A stretch of 7,432 nucleotides of DNA from Deltaproteobacteria bacterium (GCA_019314005.1 JAFDAE010000104.1:1-7432); one strand, 5' to 3'. Counted from the first letter of the stretch, positions 1 to 7,245 are shown. Program-made: numbers and translations. Notes: generated from the letters alone by a model not told the origin.

Positions 1-1
1 G

Positions 2-1045
2 AACATAATGTTAACGGGCGGTGCCGGTTTTATAGGTAGCAATTTTATCCGCTTCCTTCTGGAAAAATCAGACTTTGAGGGCCGCATCATCAATGTTGAC
101 AAGCTTACCTATGCCGGAAATCCCGAGAACCTGGAGGATATCGCCAAAGAATATGAAGGTCGATATGTTTTTGAAAAGGTGGATATATGTGACCAGGACT
201 CCCTGCGCCGTGTATTTGACGATCATCAGATCAACGTGATCTGCCACCTTGCCGCAGAATCTCATGTAGACCGGTCCATAAAGGGGCCTGCGGATTTTAT
301 TCAAACCAATATAGTAGGGACATTTAATCTCCTGGAACTGGCAAGAAGCAATCAAGACCAATTTATTCTGTTTCACCATGTCAGCACGGATGAGGTCTAC
401 GGCAGTCTGGGAAAAGACGGTTACTTTACCGAGACAACTCCGTATCGTCCCAACAGCCCTTATTCCGCTTCAAAGGCAGCCTCAGACCACTTGGTGCGTG
501 CGTATCACAAGACCTATAATCTACCGACAACCATTTCAAACTGTTCCAACAACTACGGGCCTTACCAGTTTCCGGAAAAGCTGATACCGCTTATAATCCT
601 CAATGCCCTTGAACAGAAGCCCCTCCCTTTATACGGTGATGGAAAAAATGTTCGAGACTGGCTCTATGTGGAAGACCATTGCAAGGCGGTCTGGACCATA
701 ATGAAGAGTGGGCGTTCCGGCGAGACGTATAACGTGGGTGGGGAAACAGAGATGGAAAACATTCGCATCGTGGAGATGCTCTGTGACATCATTGATGAAG
801 AGGTCGGAGTTTCTGGCGAAGGTTCACGACGCGAGCTGATCACTTTTGTCAAAGACCGGCCGGGACACGACAGACGCTATGCCATAGATTTTAGAAAGCT
901 CCGCGAAGAAATGGACTGGACTCCTGAGGAGTCCTTTGAGACCGGCGTGAGAAAGACCGTACAATGGTATATGGATCACCAGGCATGGGTGGATCGAGTC
1001 AGGAGCGGGGAATACCGGAAATGGATTGAGGAGCATTATTCCTAA
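2..1045 (+). CDS. rfbB: dTDP-glucose 4,6-dehydratase, 5' end cut by the window edge
   Basis: This cytoplasmic NAD-dependent short-chain dehydrogenase/reductase converts dTDP-glucose to dTDP-4-keto-6-deoxyglucose, the second step of dTDP-rhamnose and related sugar synthesis for O-antigen or other surface glycans. Seen in sequence (numbered from the ATG at 8): the Rossmann motif GGAGFIG at residues 4-10, the family signature HVSTDEVYG with the catalytic Thr127-Asp128-Glu129, and the Tyr152-x3-Lys156 pair in PYSASK. Sugar-nucleotide binding stretches [14 protein letters not shown] and RDWLYVEDH follow, then the usual C-terminal region. About 345 residues is close to the family norm. The ATG at 8 is probably not the start: the preceding in-frame codons encode Asn-Ile, and relatives begin with a few residues (MKxILVTGG-like) before the glycine motif, so Met1 here sits where Leu or Val normally lies. 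The gene is therefore called 5' partial by a few codons. Its TAA overlaps the stop of the convergent protease gene. No rfbA, rfbC or rfbD is visible in the window. Confidence 0.95.
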   Translation, partial: NIMLTGGAGFIGSNFIRFLLEKSDFEGRIINVDKLTYAGNPENLEDIAKEYEGRYVFEKVDICDQDSLRRVFDDHQINVICHLAAESHVDRSIKGPADFIQTNIVGTFNLLELARSNQDQFILFHHVSTDEVYGSLGKDGYFTETTPYRPNSPYSASKAASDHLVRAYHKTYNLPTTISNCSNNYGPYQFPEKLIPLIILNALEQKPLPLYGDGKNVRDWLYVEDHCKAVWTIMKSGRSGETYNVGGETEMENIRIVEMLCDIIDEEVGVSGEGSRRELITFVKDRPGHDRRYAIDFRKLREEMDWTPEESFETGVRKTVQWYMDHQAWVDRVRSGEYRKWIEEHYS

Positions 1046-2445
1046 ATCCTTACCGTAATATAATATTGCTGGTCCCCTCGTTCGATCAGTACTACTAATG
1101 AATTCTTTTGACGGAATTTTATTACTGCTTTTTTGAAATCTTTCACATCTTTTACGGCAATCTCGTTTATTTGACGGATCACGTCTCCGGGACGTACACC
1201 AATACGTTTCAAGGAAGAATCAGTACGCAGTTCTGTTATCAAAACGCCGTGTTTGGCAGAGATTTTAAAACGAAGGCGTTTACTGAAAGACAAATCAGCC
1301 ACACTAACACCCAGCATCTTATAGGCCAGTTCTTCGGCTAATTCCTCCGGGAATAATGTTGCACGAATGTTAAAGCTCTTTTTTTTGCCGTTCCTCCAGA
1401 TGGTAATGGGTATTATACCATCCGCGGTAAAGCCCCTTAAATGTGTATAAAATCCATCCTTAGAAGAGACCCGTTTTCCCCCTATTGTCAGGACTACATC
1501 ACCGGGCTTGAGCCCCTTTTTTTGTGCGGGACTGTCTTGGTCCACTTCAGAAATCAATACTCCTTGATTAAAGGGGATTTTGAAATAGTGTTTTAACTGA
1601 TCGTCAAGGTCTTGTACAGTTACTCCTATCCATGGTAATTGAACTTCTCCGTATGCGATCAGATCATCGATAATCCGTCTTGCCCTGTTGATAGGGATGG
1701 CGAACCCTATTCCCTGGGCCTTGGCGTAGATCGCTGTATTTATCCCTATAAGGTCGCCATTGATATTCAACAAGGGGCCTCCACTGTTGCCCGGATTAAT
1801 GGAGGCGTCGGTCTGAATAAAATCACGATATACCCGATCATCGATACGTAGAGAGCGATTCAGCGCGCTAATAACGCCGGTGGTAACAGTATGTGAAAAT
1901 CCAAAAGGGTTCCCGATGGCAATGATGGTCTCGCCGATCATCAAGTCGTCTGAATTTCCCATTTCAACGGCTGGGAGAGGCGTTTTAGAGACAATTTTCA
2001 GGACTGCCAGATCGGAATCAGGGTCTGCGCCGACCAGTTGCGCCTCAAACACTCTTTCATCCTTTAAAGTTACCTTGATTTTTGAACCTCGAGCAATTAC
2101 GTGTTCATTGGTAAGGATGTAACCTCGCTTCCCATCAATGACGACGCCGGATCCAAGACTGTCCCGTGTATACCGTTCCTCATAGGGCTCAAAAAAGTCT
2201 TTAAAAAATGAGTCGAAAAAAGGATCCATACCGAATGAGGAAAAAGGATTCGTTCGTCTCGTGACCTTATATTCAGAACTGATATTTACGACAGCCGGGC
2301 CGATCTTACGCACAGAACGGACCACGGCGGTTTCCCTCGGAAAAGGGGCCGCGTCCGCAAAAGCTCCCCAAAGGGTAACACAGAAGAGGAGTAAGCCCCC
2401 AAAAAGTAAAATTTGGATGACAGAATATTTCCATGAAAAACGCAC
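1042..2445 (-). CDS. degP: HtrA/Deg-family periplasmic serine endopeptidase with two PDZ domains
   Basis: This is a trypsin-like protease and chaperone of the Do family, which degrades or handles misfolded envelope proteins in the periplasm. The 467-residue product starts with a signal peptide or anchor: a basic start, a hydrophobic stretch at about 10-30, and a likely cleavage near ADA-AP at 32-34. A Phe-rich loop (about 66-86) precedes the protease domain. The catalytic triad is His115 (TNEHV), Asp145 (DSDLA) and Ser221 (NPGNSGGP). PDZ1 spans about 272-365 and PDZ2 about 378-465, as in DegP/DegQ. The length fits the family. The start is GTG at 2443-2445, chosen because GGAGG (2456-2460 on the complementary strand) lies 10 bases upstream and the signal peptide follows directly. 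The gene stands alone on the minus strand, with a candidate promoter and a perfect hairpin just upstream. DegP, DegQ and MucD cannot be told apart here, so the symbol is a family-level label. Confidence 0.93.
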   Translation of the reverse strand: MRFSWKYSVIQILLFGGLLLFCVTLWGAFADAAPFPRETAVVRSVRKIGPAVVNISSEYKVTRRTNPFSSFGMDPFFDSFFKDFFEPYEERYTRDSLGSGVVIDGKRGYILTNEHVIARGSKIKVTLKDERVFEAQLVGADPDSDLAVLKIVSKTPLPAVEMGNSDDLMIGETIIAIGNPFGFSHTVTTGVISALNRSLRIDDRVYRDFIQTDASINPGNSGGPLLNINGDLIGINTAIYAKAQGIGFAIPINRARRIIDDLIAYGEVQLPWIGVTVQDLDDQLKHYFKIPFNQGVLISEVDQDSPAQKKGLKPGDVVLTIGGKRVSSKDGFYTHLRGFTADGIIPITIWRNGKKKSFNIRATLFPEELAEELAYKMLGVSVADLSFSKRLRFKISAKHGVLITELRTDSSLKRIGVRPGDVIRQINEIAVKDVKDFKKAVIKFRQKNSLVVLIERGDQQYYITVRI

Positions 2446-2455
2446 GTATAAAATG

Positions 2456-2460
2456 CCTCC
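2456..2460 (-). promoter_or_regulatory. Shine-Dalgarno site of the Deg protease gene
   Basis: GGAGG on the minus strand lies 10 bases before the GTG codon at 2445-2443. It is the only strong ribosome binding site near this end of the gene and supports the GTG start. No ATG in this frame is better placed. Confidence 0.7.
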
Positions 2461-2472
2461 GTTTTTTATAAT

Positions 2473-2508
2473 TGATGGTTTCGTAAAAAGTCTTTTACGA
2501 AACCATCA
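2473..2508. repeat. Perfect 16-bp inverted repeat with a 4-base loop, upstream of the protease gene
   Basis: The left arm 2473-2488 (TGATGGTTTCGTAAAA) is the exact reverse complement of 2493-2508, separated by AGTC. Allowing a 2-base bulge, TAATT at 2469-2473 can alternatively pair with AATTA at 2510-2514, lengthening the stem. In the minus-strand transcript it would lie in the protease 5' leader, or overlap the transcription start. It could be an operator, a leader hairpin, or one copy of a dispersed genomic repeat. The words GATGGTTTCGTAAAA resemble intergenic repeats I recall from Desulfobacterota genomes, but that memory is unverified. No T-tract of terminator type follows on either strand. 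Confidence 0.85.
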
Positions 2509-2533
2509 TAATTACTATTGAAAAAATGTACAA
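2505..2533 (-). promoter_or_regulatory. Candidate sigma-70 promoter of the protease gene
   Basis: On the minus strand, TTGTAC (2533-2528) is followed after exactly 17 bases by TATGAT (2510-2505). The second box matches the TATAAT consensus at five of six positions; the first matches TTGACA at only three. Transcription would start near 2498, inside the 16-bp inverted repeat, giving a leader of about 50 bases. The prediction rests on a good -10 box, a weak -35 box and correct spacing. Confidence 0.35.
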
Positions 2534-2548
2534 TCTTGAATAAATGCA

Positions 2549-2580
2549 GGGTTACGGGTTACGGGTTACGGGTTACGGGT
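2549..2580. repeat. GGGTTAC heptamer tandem array (four full units plus GGGT)
   Basis: Four exact copies of GGGTTAC run from 2549 to 2576, followed by GGGT. The array is the left arm of a larger inverted element: the reverse complement of 2683-2709 has the same seven-base period, with degenerate units such as GGGTTGC and GCGTTAC. The variation looks like a decaying tandem repeat. Confidence 0.9.
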
Positions 2581-2710
2581 CAAAAAAGAAGGTAATGAAA
2601 AAAATATATAATAATGTTACAATAAATCAGGTAGCAAAATTAACAGGTTTCATGTTAATACGTCCCAACAGAATGGGAATAAAACTCGTAACGCGCAACC
2701 CGAAACACGG
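2549..2710. repeat. Heptamer inverted-repeat element 1
   Basis: The left arm is the GGGTTAC array (2549-2580). The right arm (2683-2709) contains CTCGTAAC, GCAACCCG and AAACACGG and is an imperfect reverse complement of the array, matching about six bases in seven per unit. An AT-rich spacer of about 100 bases separates them. The right arm agrees with the right arm of element 2 at 23 of 24 positions (2683-2706 against 5441-5464), so the two are related dispersed repeats. There is no coding capacity or transposase. It may be a MITE-like or hairpin-forming intergenic repeat. Confidence 0.7.
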
Positions 2711-2727
2711 TGTCTACCCGTTCTCAT

Positions 2728-2757
2728 TTGACAACGCTTTTTTTTATTAACTTACAT
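2728..2757 (+). promoter_or_regulatory. Weak candidate promoter for the radical-SAM gene
   Basis: A perfect -35 box TTGACA is at 2728-2733, but the best-spaced -10 box, TTACAT at 2752-2757 (18-base spacer), matches consensus at only three of six positions. Transcription from it would begin only about 6-8 bases before the ATG at 2771. That would fit the absence of a recognisable Shine-Dalgarno sequence, but the assignment is tentative. Confidence 0.25.
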
Positions 2758-2770
2758 ACCAACTAACTCT

Positions 2771-5290
2771 ATGATTCGTCAAACATTTAACGATATTCTT
2801 CCGTTAGTGCAGCAGCCAAGCCGGTATCTTGGCTCAGAAACTTATGCGATTCGAAAAGATCCTGAGAAGATAAGGCTCCGGTTTGCCCTGGTCTTTCCTG
2901 ACCTTTACGACATTGGAATGTCGTATCTGGGGTCAAAGATATTATATCATATATTAAACAGCAAGAAGGAGATCGCGGCAGAACGCGTCTTTGTGCCCGG
3001 CGAGGATATGGAGGCGCAAATGCGGGCGCAAGGGGTGCCGCTCCTCTCTTTAGAGACCAGGACACCACTTGCTGAATTCGACATCATAGGTGTCAGCCTT
3101 CTCTACGAGCTAAGTTATACGAGCATATTGACCATCCTCGATCTCGCCGGAATTCCGTTCTACGCAAAGGAAAGAAACAGCTCCCACCCGATCGTCATTG
3201 CAGGTGGTCCCTGTGCCTTCAACCCCGAACCAGTGGCAGATTTCTTTGACGCAATCGTTGTTGGAGACGGAGAAGAGGTTATATGTGAATTGACCGATGT
3301 GTGGATGGAATGGAAAAAATCAGGACAAGATCGTGAAGCGCTATTAAAAAGGTGGTCTGAAATAAACGGGGTCTATGTTCCATCTTTGTTTGAGTCTGCA
3401 ACAGACGCAAACGGATTTCAGGTTCTCACTCCACTTCATTCAGGGTATGATGTGGTAAAAAAGCGGCTGGTTTCAGATCTGAACCAGGTGTCGTTTCCGG
3501 ACCACCCGGTCATACCTTTTGGAAACCCTGTTCATGACCGGTTGAGTCTTGAGGTGGCGCGGGGTTGCACCCGTGGATGCCGTTTTTGCCAGGCTGGAAT
3601 GATCTACAGACCGGTCAGGGAGCGTTCCCCGGAGAATCTCCTTGACCTGACCGACAGAGCGCTTTCAGCAACCGGCTATGAGGATCTCTCTCTCCTTTCC
3701 TTAAGCACCGGAGATTATGGTAGCATACTCCCCCTCTTGCAAAGCTTGATGATGCGATGTGAACCGGAAAAGACAGCGGTATCACTTCCATCTCTTCGTG
3801 TCGAAACCCTGACTCCGGAACTTATGGAGCAAATAAAAAAGGTCCGCAAGACAGGCTTTACTGTTGCCGTTGAAGCCGGAAGTCAGCGCCTGAGGAATGT
3901 GATTAATAAGAATAATACGGAACAGGATCTCTTAGATGCTGTTGAAAACGCCTTCAAACTGGGATGGAATGTTATCAAACTCTATTTTATGATAGGCCTT
4001 CCTACAGAGACTGAAGAAGACATAGAAGAAATTGTGTCCCTTGTTCGAAGACTTCAGAGGATCAAGGGCCCTGCAAAGAGGCGAGGCTCTATTAATGTGA
4101 GCGTTTCAACCTTTATCCCAAAACCTCATACCCCATTCCAGTGGTCGCCACAGCTATCTATGGCCGAAAGTGATGCAAGGCTCCGATGGTTGAGAGAAAA
4201 ACTTCAAGGGCGCAAGATTAAATTCAAGTGGCACAACCCGAAGATGAGCATCCTGGAAGGACTTTTTGCTCGGGGTGACCGGCGATTGAGCAATTTATTG
4301 GTCAATGCGTATGGACTTGGATGCCGATTGGATGGCTGGAGCGACCGATTGAGGTATGATCTTTGGGAAAAGGCAATAGAGCAGTCCAACGTGGAGATTG
4401 ATTTTTATACTACACGTACAAGGTCCTTGGACGAGCCTCTTCCATGGGACCATATAGATTCCATGGTTACAAAAGATTATTTAAAAGACGAATGGCACAA
4501 GGCCTTGCAGCAGGCGTCCACGGCTGATTGTCGAACCGGTGAATGCAATCTGTGCGGAGTCTGTGATCATGCCGACATAAAGCCTGTGACGTTCCATGAA
4601 GACGAGATAAATCACCACAGGATAGAGGAAAAGGGCGGCAAGGTACAGGATGCGCAGGCTTATAAGAAACTTAGAGTATCCTATTCCAAGCGGGGTGAAG
4701 CTAAATATTTTAGTCACTTAGAACTGATGCAGATTTTTAAACGGGCATTTAGGAGGGCGCGCATCCCTTTAAAGTATTCAGAAGGGTTTCATCCCATGCC
4801 GAAGATCTCTTTTGAAACAGCGCTCCCCGTGGGGATAGAGAGTGTTGAAGAACAGTTAGTGGTTACGGTAGATGCAAAAGCTTCCCCGTCCCCGGAGACC
4901 CTAAAAATGCGACTTAATCGCGAACTTCCGGACGGTATAACGATCCTCGACTGTATTCCTTATTCCCGGAGTTCAACCGATGAAGCAGGGGGTACTATAT
5001 CGTATACGGTTCAATTGAAAAAAGAGCGTTTTCCTGAAACCGCATTAAAGAGCTTTTTAGACCAGGATACATGGCCTATTACAAAGACAAACCGAAAGGG
5101 GAAATCAAAAGAGATTGACCTCCGGACCGTAATCAAAAGCTTTAAGTTAACCGCTCCCGATACACTAATAATGACTGTAAATGGCGGGCCGGGCCAGGTC
5201 GTAAGACCGCGGGAGGTAATCGCGAGCATTTTTGGGCTCCCTGAAGATGTTTTGAAACGTGCAGATATCGTGAAGTATAATAAAATATAG
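2771..5290 (+). CDS. TIGR03960-type radical-SAM protein fused to a TIGR03936/DUF2344 domain
   Basis: The 839-residue protein reads as three parts. Residues about 35-180 form a B12-binding-like Rossmann region (FPDLYDIGMS, then GGPCAFNPEPVADFFD and VVGDGEEV), with no obvious DxHxxG cobalamin motif. Residues about 255-470 form the radical-SAM barrel, with the iron-sulfur motif C266-x3-C270-x2-C273 in ARGCTRGCRFC, the strand VAVEAGSQRLR, and FMIGLPTETEED. A linker carries a second cysteine cluster, C587, C592, C595 and C598 (DCRTGECNLCGVC). Residues about 632-839 form the radical-SAM-linked DUF2344 domain (LRVSYSKRGEAKYFSHLELM, EGFHPMPKISF), a separate protein in many bacteria. The barrel should cleave S-adenosylmethionine to start a radical reaction; the substrate is unknown. 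The gene lies upstream of rng, as in many genomes, which hints at an RNA or ribosome role by context only. The ATG at 2771 puts the family's usual N-terminus in place, though no clear Shine-Dalgarno precedes it. Confidence 0.9.
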   Translation: MIRQTFNDILPLVQQPSRYLGSETYAIRKDPEKIRLRFALVFPDLYDIGMSYLGSKILYHILNSKKEIAAERVFVPGEDMEAQMRAQGVPLLSLETRTPLAEFDIIGVSLLYELSYTSILTILDLAGIPFYAKERNSSHPIVIAGGPCAFNPEPVADFFDAIVVGDGEEVICELTDVWMEWKKSGQDREALLKRWSEINGVYVPSLFESATDANGFQVLTPLHSGYDVVKKRLVSDLNQVSFPDHPVIPFGNPVHDRLSLEVARGCTRGCRFCQAGMIYRPVRERSPENLLDLTDRALSATGYEDLSLLSLSTGDYGSILPLLQSLMMRCEPEKTAVSLPSLRVETLTPELMEQIKKVRKTGFTVAVEAGSQRLRNVINKNNTEQDLLDAVENAFKLGWNVIKLYFMIGLPTETEEDIEEIVSLVRRLQRIKGPAKRRGSINVSVSTFIPKPHTPFQWSPQLSMAESDARLRWLREKLQGRKIKFKWHNPKMSILEGLFARGDRRLSNLLVNAYGLGCRLDGWSDRLRYDLWEKAIEQSNVEIDFYTTRTRSLDEPLPWDHIDSMVTKDYLKDEWHKALQQASTADCRTGECNLCGVCDHADIKPVTFHEDEINHHRIEEKGGKVQDAQAYKKLRVSYSKRGEAKYFSHLELMQIFKRAFRRARIPLKYSEGFHPMPKISFETALPVGIESVEEQLVVTVDAKASPSPETLKMRLNRELPDGITILDCIPYSRSSTDEAGGTISYTVQLKKERFPETALKSFLDQDTWPITKTNRKGKSKEIDLRTVIKSFKLTAPDTLIMTVNGGPGQVVRPREVIASIFGLPEDVLKRADIVKYNKI

Positions 5291-5309
5291 AAGTTAATTT
5301 TGGGGACAC

Positions 5310-5495
5310 AGATTTACGCAGATACATACGGTTACGAGTTGCGGGTTGCGGGTTTCTTTGACTTCTGCCTATAGGTTTTGTAATGAATATAGTTGCTTTG
5401 CTACTTAATCTATTATAATTTTACATTATTTTTTTCTTTTAACTCGTAACACGCAACCCGAAACTCGTAACCGCGTTCATCTGCGTCCGAAATCT
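5310..5495. repeat. Heptamer inverted-repeat element 2 with extra outer arms
   Basis: The inner arms are 5329-5354 (CGGTTACGAGTT, then GCGGGTTGCGGGTT) and 5441-5473, whose reverse complement reads CGGTTACGAGTTTCGGG and onward with period seven. The outer arms are AGATTTACGCAGAT (5310-5323) and ATCTGCG..AAATCT (5479-5495). The spacer of about 86 bases is AT-rich and non-coding. The whole gap between the radical-SAM gene and rng is essentially this element, so a transcript crossing it could fold into a long hairpin. It may end or modulate read-through, but there is no clean terminator T-tract after the stem. Confidence 0.75.
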
Positions 5496-5522
5496 TTTTA
5501 TTAAATATTATAGGTAAATTAT

Positions 5523-7070
5523 ATGTCCAAGGAACTAATCATCAATGACACCCATCACGAAACCCGTGTCGCCTTGCTTGAAAACGGCAATCTTGAAGAA
5601 CTGATTGTAGAAAGGCGTGTGGGGAAAAATATTACGGGGCATATTTACAAAGGGAAAGTAATCCGTGTCCTTCCGGGTATGCAGGCGGCCTTTGTGGACG
5701 TCGGGCAGGATCAGGCTGCTTTTATATATGTTACAGATGTCTACAGCGGTATTGATGAATATGAAAGGCTGATGGTAAAGGCCGCGGATGAAGAAGTAGA
5801 AGAGAAGGAAGGGATTGATGACGAAGCTTTATTCGCAAAACCATCATTAGAGCAAAGTTTCCATATTGAAGAGCTCCTTCAGAAGGGGCAGGATATTCTG
5901 GTTCAAGTGTCAAAGGCCCCCATAGGGTCTAAGGGCGCCAGAATCACCTCTCACATTTCGATACCGGGCCGTTTTCTGGTCCTGATGCCCAGGACAAACC
6001 ACATCGGGATATCGCGACGTATTGAAGATGAGGGTGAACGAGATCGATTAAGACAGATAATCAGCGAACTGAAGCCTGAACAATACGGGTTTATTGCAAG
6101 AACATTGAGTGAAGGAGCAAGCAAGGAAAAGTTCGCTTCAGAAATGGATTTTTTAAGCACGTTATGGGAAAATATTCAAAAAAGATATGCTAACATGCCT
6201 GCCCCCTCTCTCTTGCATAAGGAACTTGACGTTACGCTGCGGGCCGTCCGGGATCTCTTCACTCAGGAAGCAGACAGGCTGATTATTGACTCCCGGTCCG
6301 GATATGAGTCGATCCTTAAGTTTTTGGATACATTTATGCCGAGGTTAAAAGATTCTGTAGAACTCTACGATAGCGCGGAGCCGATCTTTGATGCCTATAA
6401 TCTTGAGACAGAGATAGCGCGGGCGCTTAAGAAGAAGGTATGGCTAAAGTCCGGTGGACATATCGTGATCGAAAACACCGAGGCTTTTGTTGTAATAGAT
6501 ATAAATACCGGCCGGTATGTGGGTAAGAGAAATCTGGAAGAGACCGTTTTAAAGATAAACCTTGAGGCAGTAAAAGAGATAGCGTATCAGATTCGGCTTC
6601 GAAATATCGGGGGGCTGATCATTATCGATTTTATTGACATGGAAAAGGAGACAAACCGGGAAAAGGTGTTCAACGCGCTCAGAGAGGCCCTTAAAAAGGA
6701 TCGAACCAAAACAAATGTCCTTCCCATGACTGAAATGGGGATCATCCAAATGACTCGCAAGCGGACACGCGAAAATCTAAACAGGATGCTCTGCGAACCA
6801 TGTTTTTACTGCGAGGGGGAAGGATGTCTTAAATCAAGGATAACAGTATGCTATGACCTGTATAGAGAGGTCAAGCGGGAAGCCGGAGAGGTGACAGGCG
6901 ACAAGATTACCGTAAAAGTGCACCCGGATGTGGCTGATCTCTTGATGGGGGAGGAGCACGACATAGTAGAATCGTTGGAAAAGAACCTGGCGAAAGAGAT
7001 CGTAATCCTTGCGGACAGCCGATTTCATGTTGAACAATATGAAATTAACGGAAAAAATACTATAGCGTAA
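5523..7070 (+). CDS. rng: RNase E/G family endoribonuclease
   Basis: This cytoplasmic Mg-dependent endoribonuclease cuts single-stranded AU-rich RNA, with roles in rRNA maturation and mRNA decay. The 515 residues match RNase G plus a small insertion, and there is no RNase E scaffold tail. Seen in order: an N-terminal segment and S1 domain (about 35-130, GKNITGHIYKGKVIRV), interrupted by an acidic insertion at about 85-115. A 5'-phosphate sensor follows, with Arg193-Thr194 (FIARTLSEG). The DNase I-like catalytic domain has Asp326 (VVIDINTG) and Asp369 (IIIDFIDM), 43 residues apart as Asp303 and Asp346 are in E. coli RNase E. The Zn-link cysteines are Cys427 and Cys430 (PCFYCEG), again at the expected distance, with extra Cys424 and Cys435 nearby. 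The ATG has only a weak AGGT seven bases upstream. It lies 232 bases after the radical-SAM gene, a conserved pairing, and before queF. Confidence 0.95.
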   Translation: MSKELIINDTHHETRVALLENGNLEELIVERRVGKNITGHIYKGKVIRVLPGMQAAFVDVGQDQAAFIYVTDVYSGIDEYERLMVKAADEEVEEKEGIDDEALFAKPSLEQSFHIEELLQKGQDILVQVSKAPIGSKGARITSHISIPGRFLVLMPRTNHIGISRRIEDEGERDRLRQIISELKPEQYGFIARTLSEGASKEKFASEMDFLSTLWENIQKRYANMPAPSLLHKELDVTLRAVRDLFTQEADRLIIDSRSGYESILKFLDTFMPRLKDSVELYDSAEPIFDAYNLETEIARALKKKVWLKSGGHIVIENTEAFVVIDINTGRYVGKRNLEETVLKINLEAVKEIAYQIRLRNIGGLIIIDFIDMEKETNREKVFNALREALKKDRTKTNVLPMTEMGIIQMTRKRTRENLNRMLCEPCFYCEGEGCLKSRITVCYDLYREVKREAGEVTGDKITVKVHPDVADLLMGEEHDIVESLEKNLAKEIVILADSRFHVEQYEINGKNTIA

Positions 7071-7086
7071 AAGGAATTATATAGAA

Positions 7087-7228
7087 GAGGCAGTTTCAAA
7101 ACGTTCAATTTTGTCCAAGGTCAAGAAAGGCGAAAATTTTAACCGCAGGAATACTTGGGGTATTTCGAGGATTAAAATCTGAGCCTGACGCAGAGATTGG
7201 GCAAAAGGGGACGTTTTGAAATTGCCTC
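7087..7228. repeat. 142-bp imperfect palindrome between rng and queF
   Basis: The outer arms 7087-7104 (GAGGCAGTTTCAAAACGT) and 7211-7228 pair at 17 of 18 positions, and the exception is a G-U pair in RNA. Inside, TTTTGTCC (7109-7116) pairs with GGGCAAAA (7199-7206), TTTTAA (7137-7142) pairs with TTAAAA (7172-7177), and GAATAC (7149-7154) can pair with GTATTT (7160-7165) around the centre. The complementarity is thus layered along the element, as in a MITE-like or structured-RNA repeat. I recall similar sequence in Desulfobacterota intergenic regions, unverified. It has no coding frame and starts 16 bases after the rng stop. Confidence 0.8.
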
Positions 7229-7230
7229 AG

Positions 7231-7236
7231 AAAGGA
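7231..7236 (+). promoter_or_regulatory. Ribosome binding site of queF
   Basis: AAAGGA lies nine bases before the ATG at 7246 and immediately after the palindrome, supporting that start. If the palindrome folds in the mRNA, the site stays just outside the stem. Confidence 0.55.
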
Positions 7237-7245
7237 CACTTTGTA

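Larger units (their letters stand above)
2446..2770. other. 325-base intergenic region between the divergent protease and radical-SAM genes
   Basis: This gap carries, left to right: the protease ribosome binding site, the 16-bp hairpin and candidate minus-strand promoter, and a GGGTTAC tandem array. An AT-rich spacer follows, then an inverted partner of the array and a TTGACA box before the radical-SAM gene. An open frame at 2544-2750 exists, but its first 13 codons are just the repeat array and it resembles no known protein, so I do not call a gene. No tRNA-like or rho-independent terminator structure is apparent. Confidence 0.7.

Noticed and set aside
68..379. Open frames antisense to rfbB, and similar frames opposite the other genes (for example 4204-4389, 6549-6749)
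   Set aside because: They are out-of-frame shadows of well-supported genes, with no recognisable protein features of their own.
2549..2580. Telomere-like repeat
   Set aside because: GGGTTAC superficially resembles telomeric units, but there are only about four copies, they lie inside a bacterial chromosome region, and they pair with an inverted partner at 2683-2709.
2549..2710. CRISPR array
   Set aside because: The repeats are contiguous seven-base units without regular spacers, and there are no cas genes in the window.
2728..2747. Rho-independent terminator at the T-run near 2738-2747
   Set aside because: The T-run is preceded only by a weak 4-bp potential stem (CGTT/AACG), and it would terminate no upstream plus-strand gene.
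2544..2750. A 68-residue open frame between the protease and radical-SAM genes
   Set aside because: Its start is the GGGTTAC array, it spans a repeat element and an AT-rich spacer, it resembles no known protein, and no ribosome binding site precedes it.
5483..5511. Promoter for rng just before its start
   Set aside because: TATTAT at 5506-5511 looks like a -10 box, but the position 17 bases upstream has no resemblance to a -35 box, and the region is AT-rich enough for chance matches.
7071..7245. preQ1 riboswitch upstream of queF
   Set aside because: The leader is fully explained by the palindromic repeat. I could not find the short stem with an A-rich tail, or the pseudoknot sequences, typical of preQ1 riboswitches.
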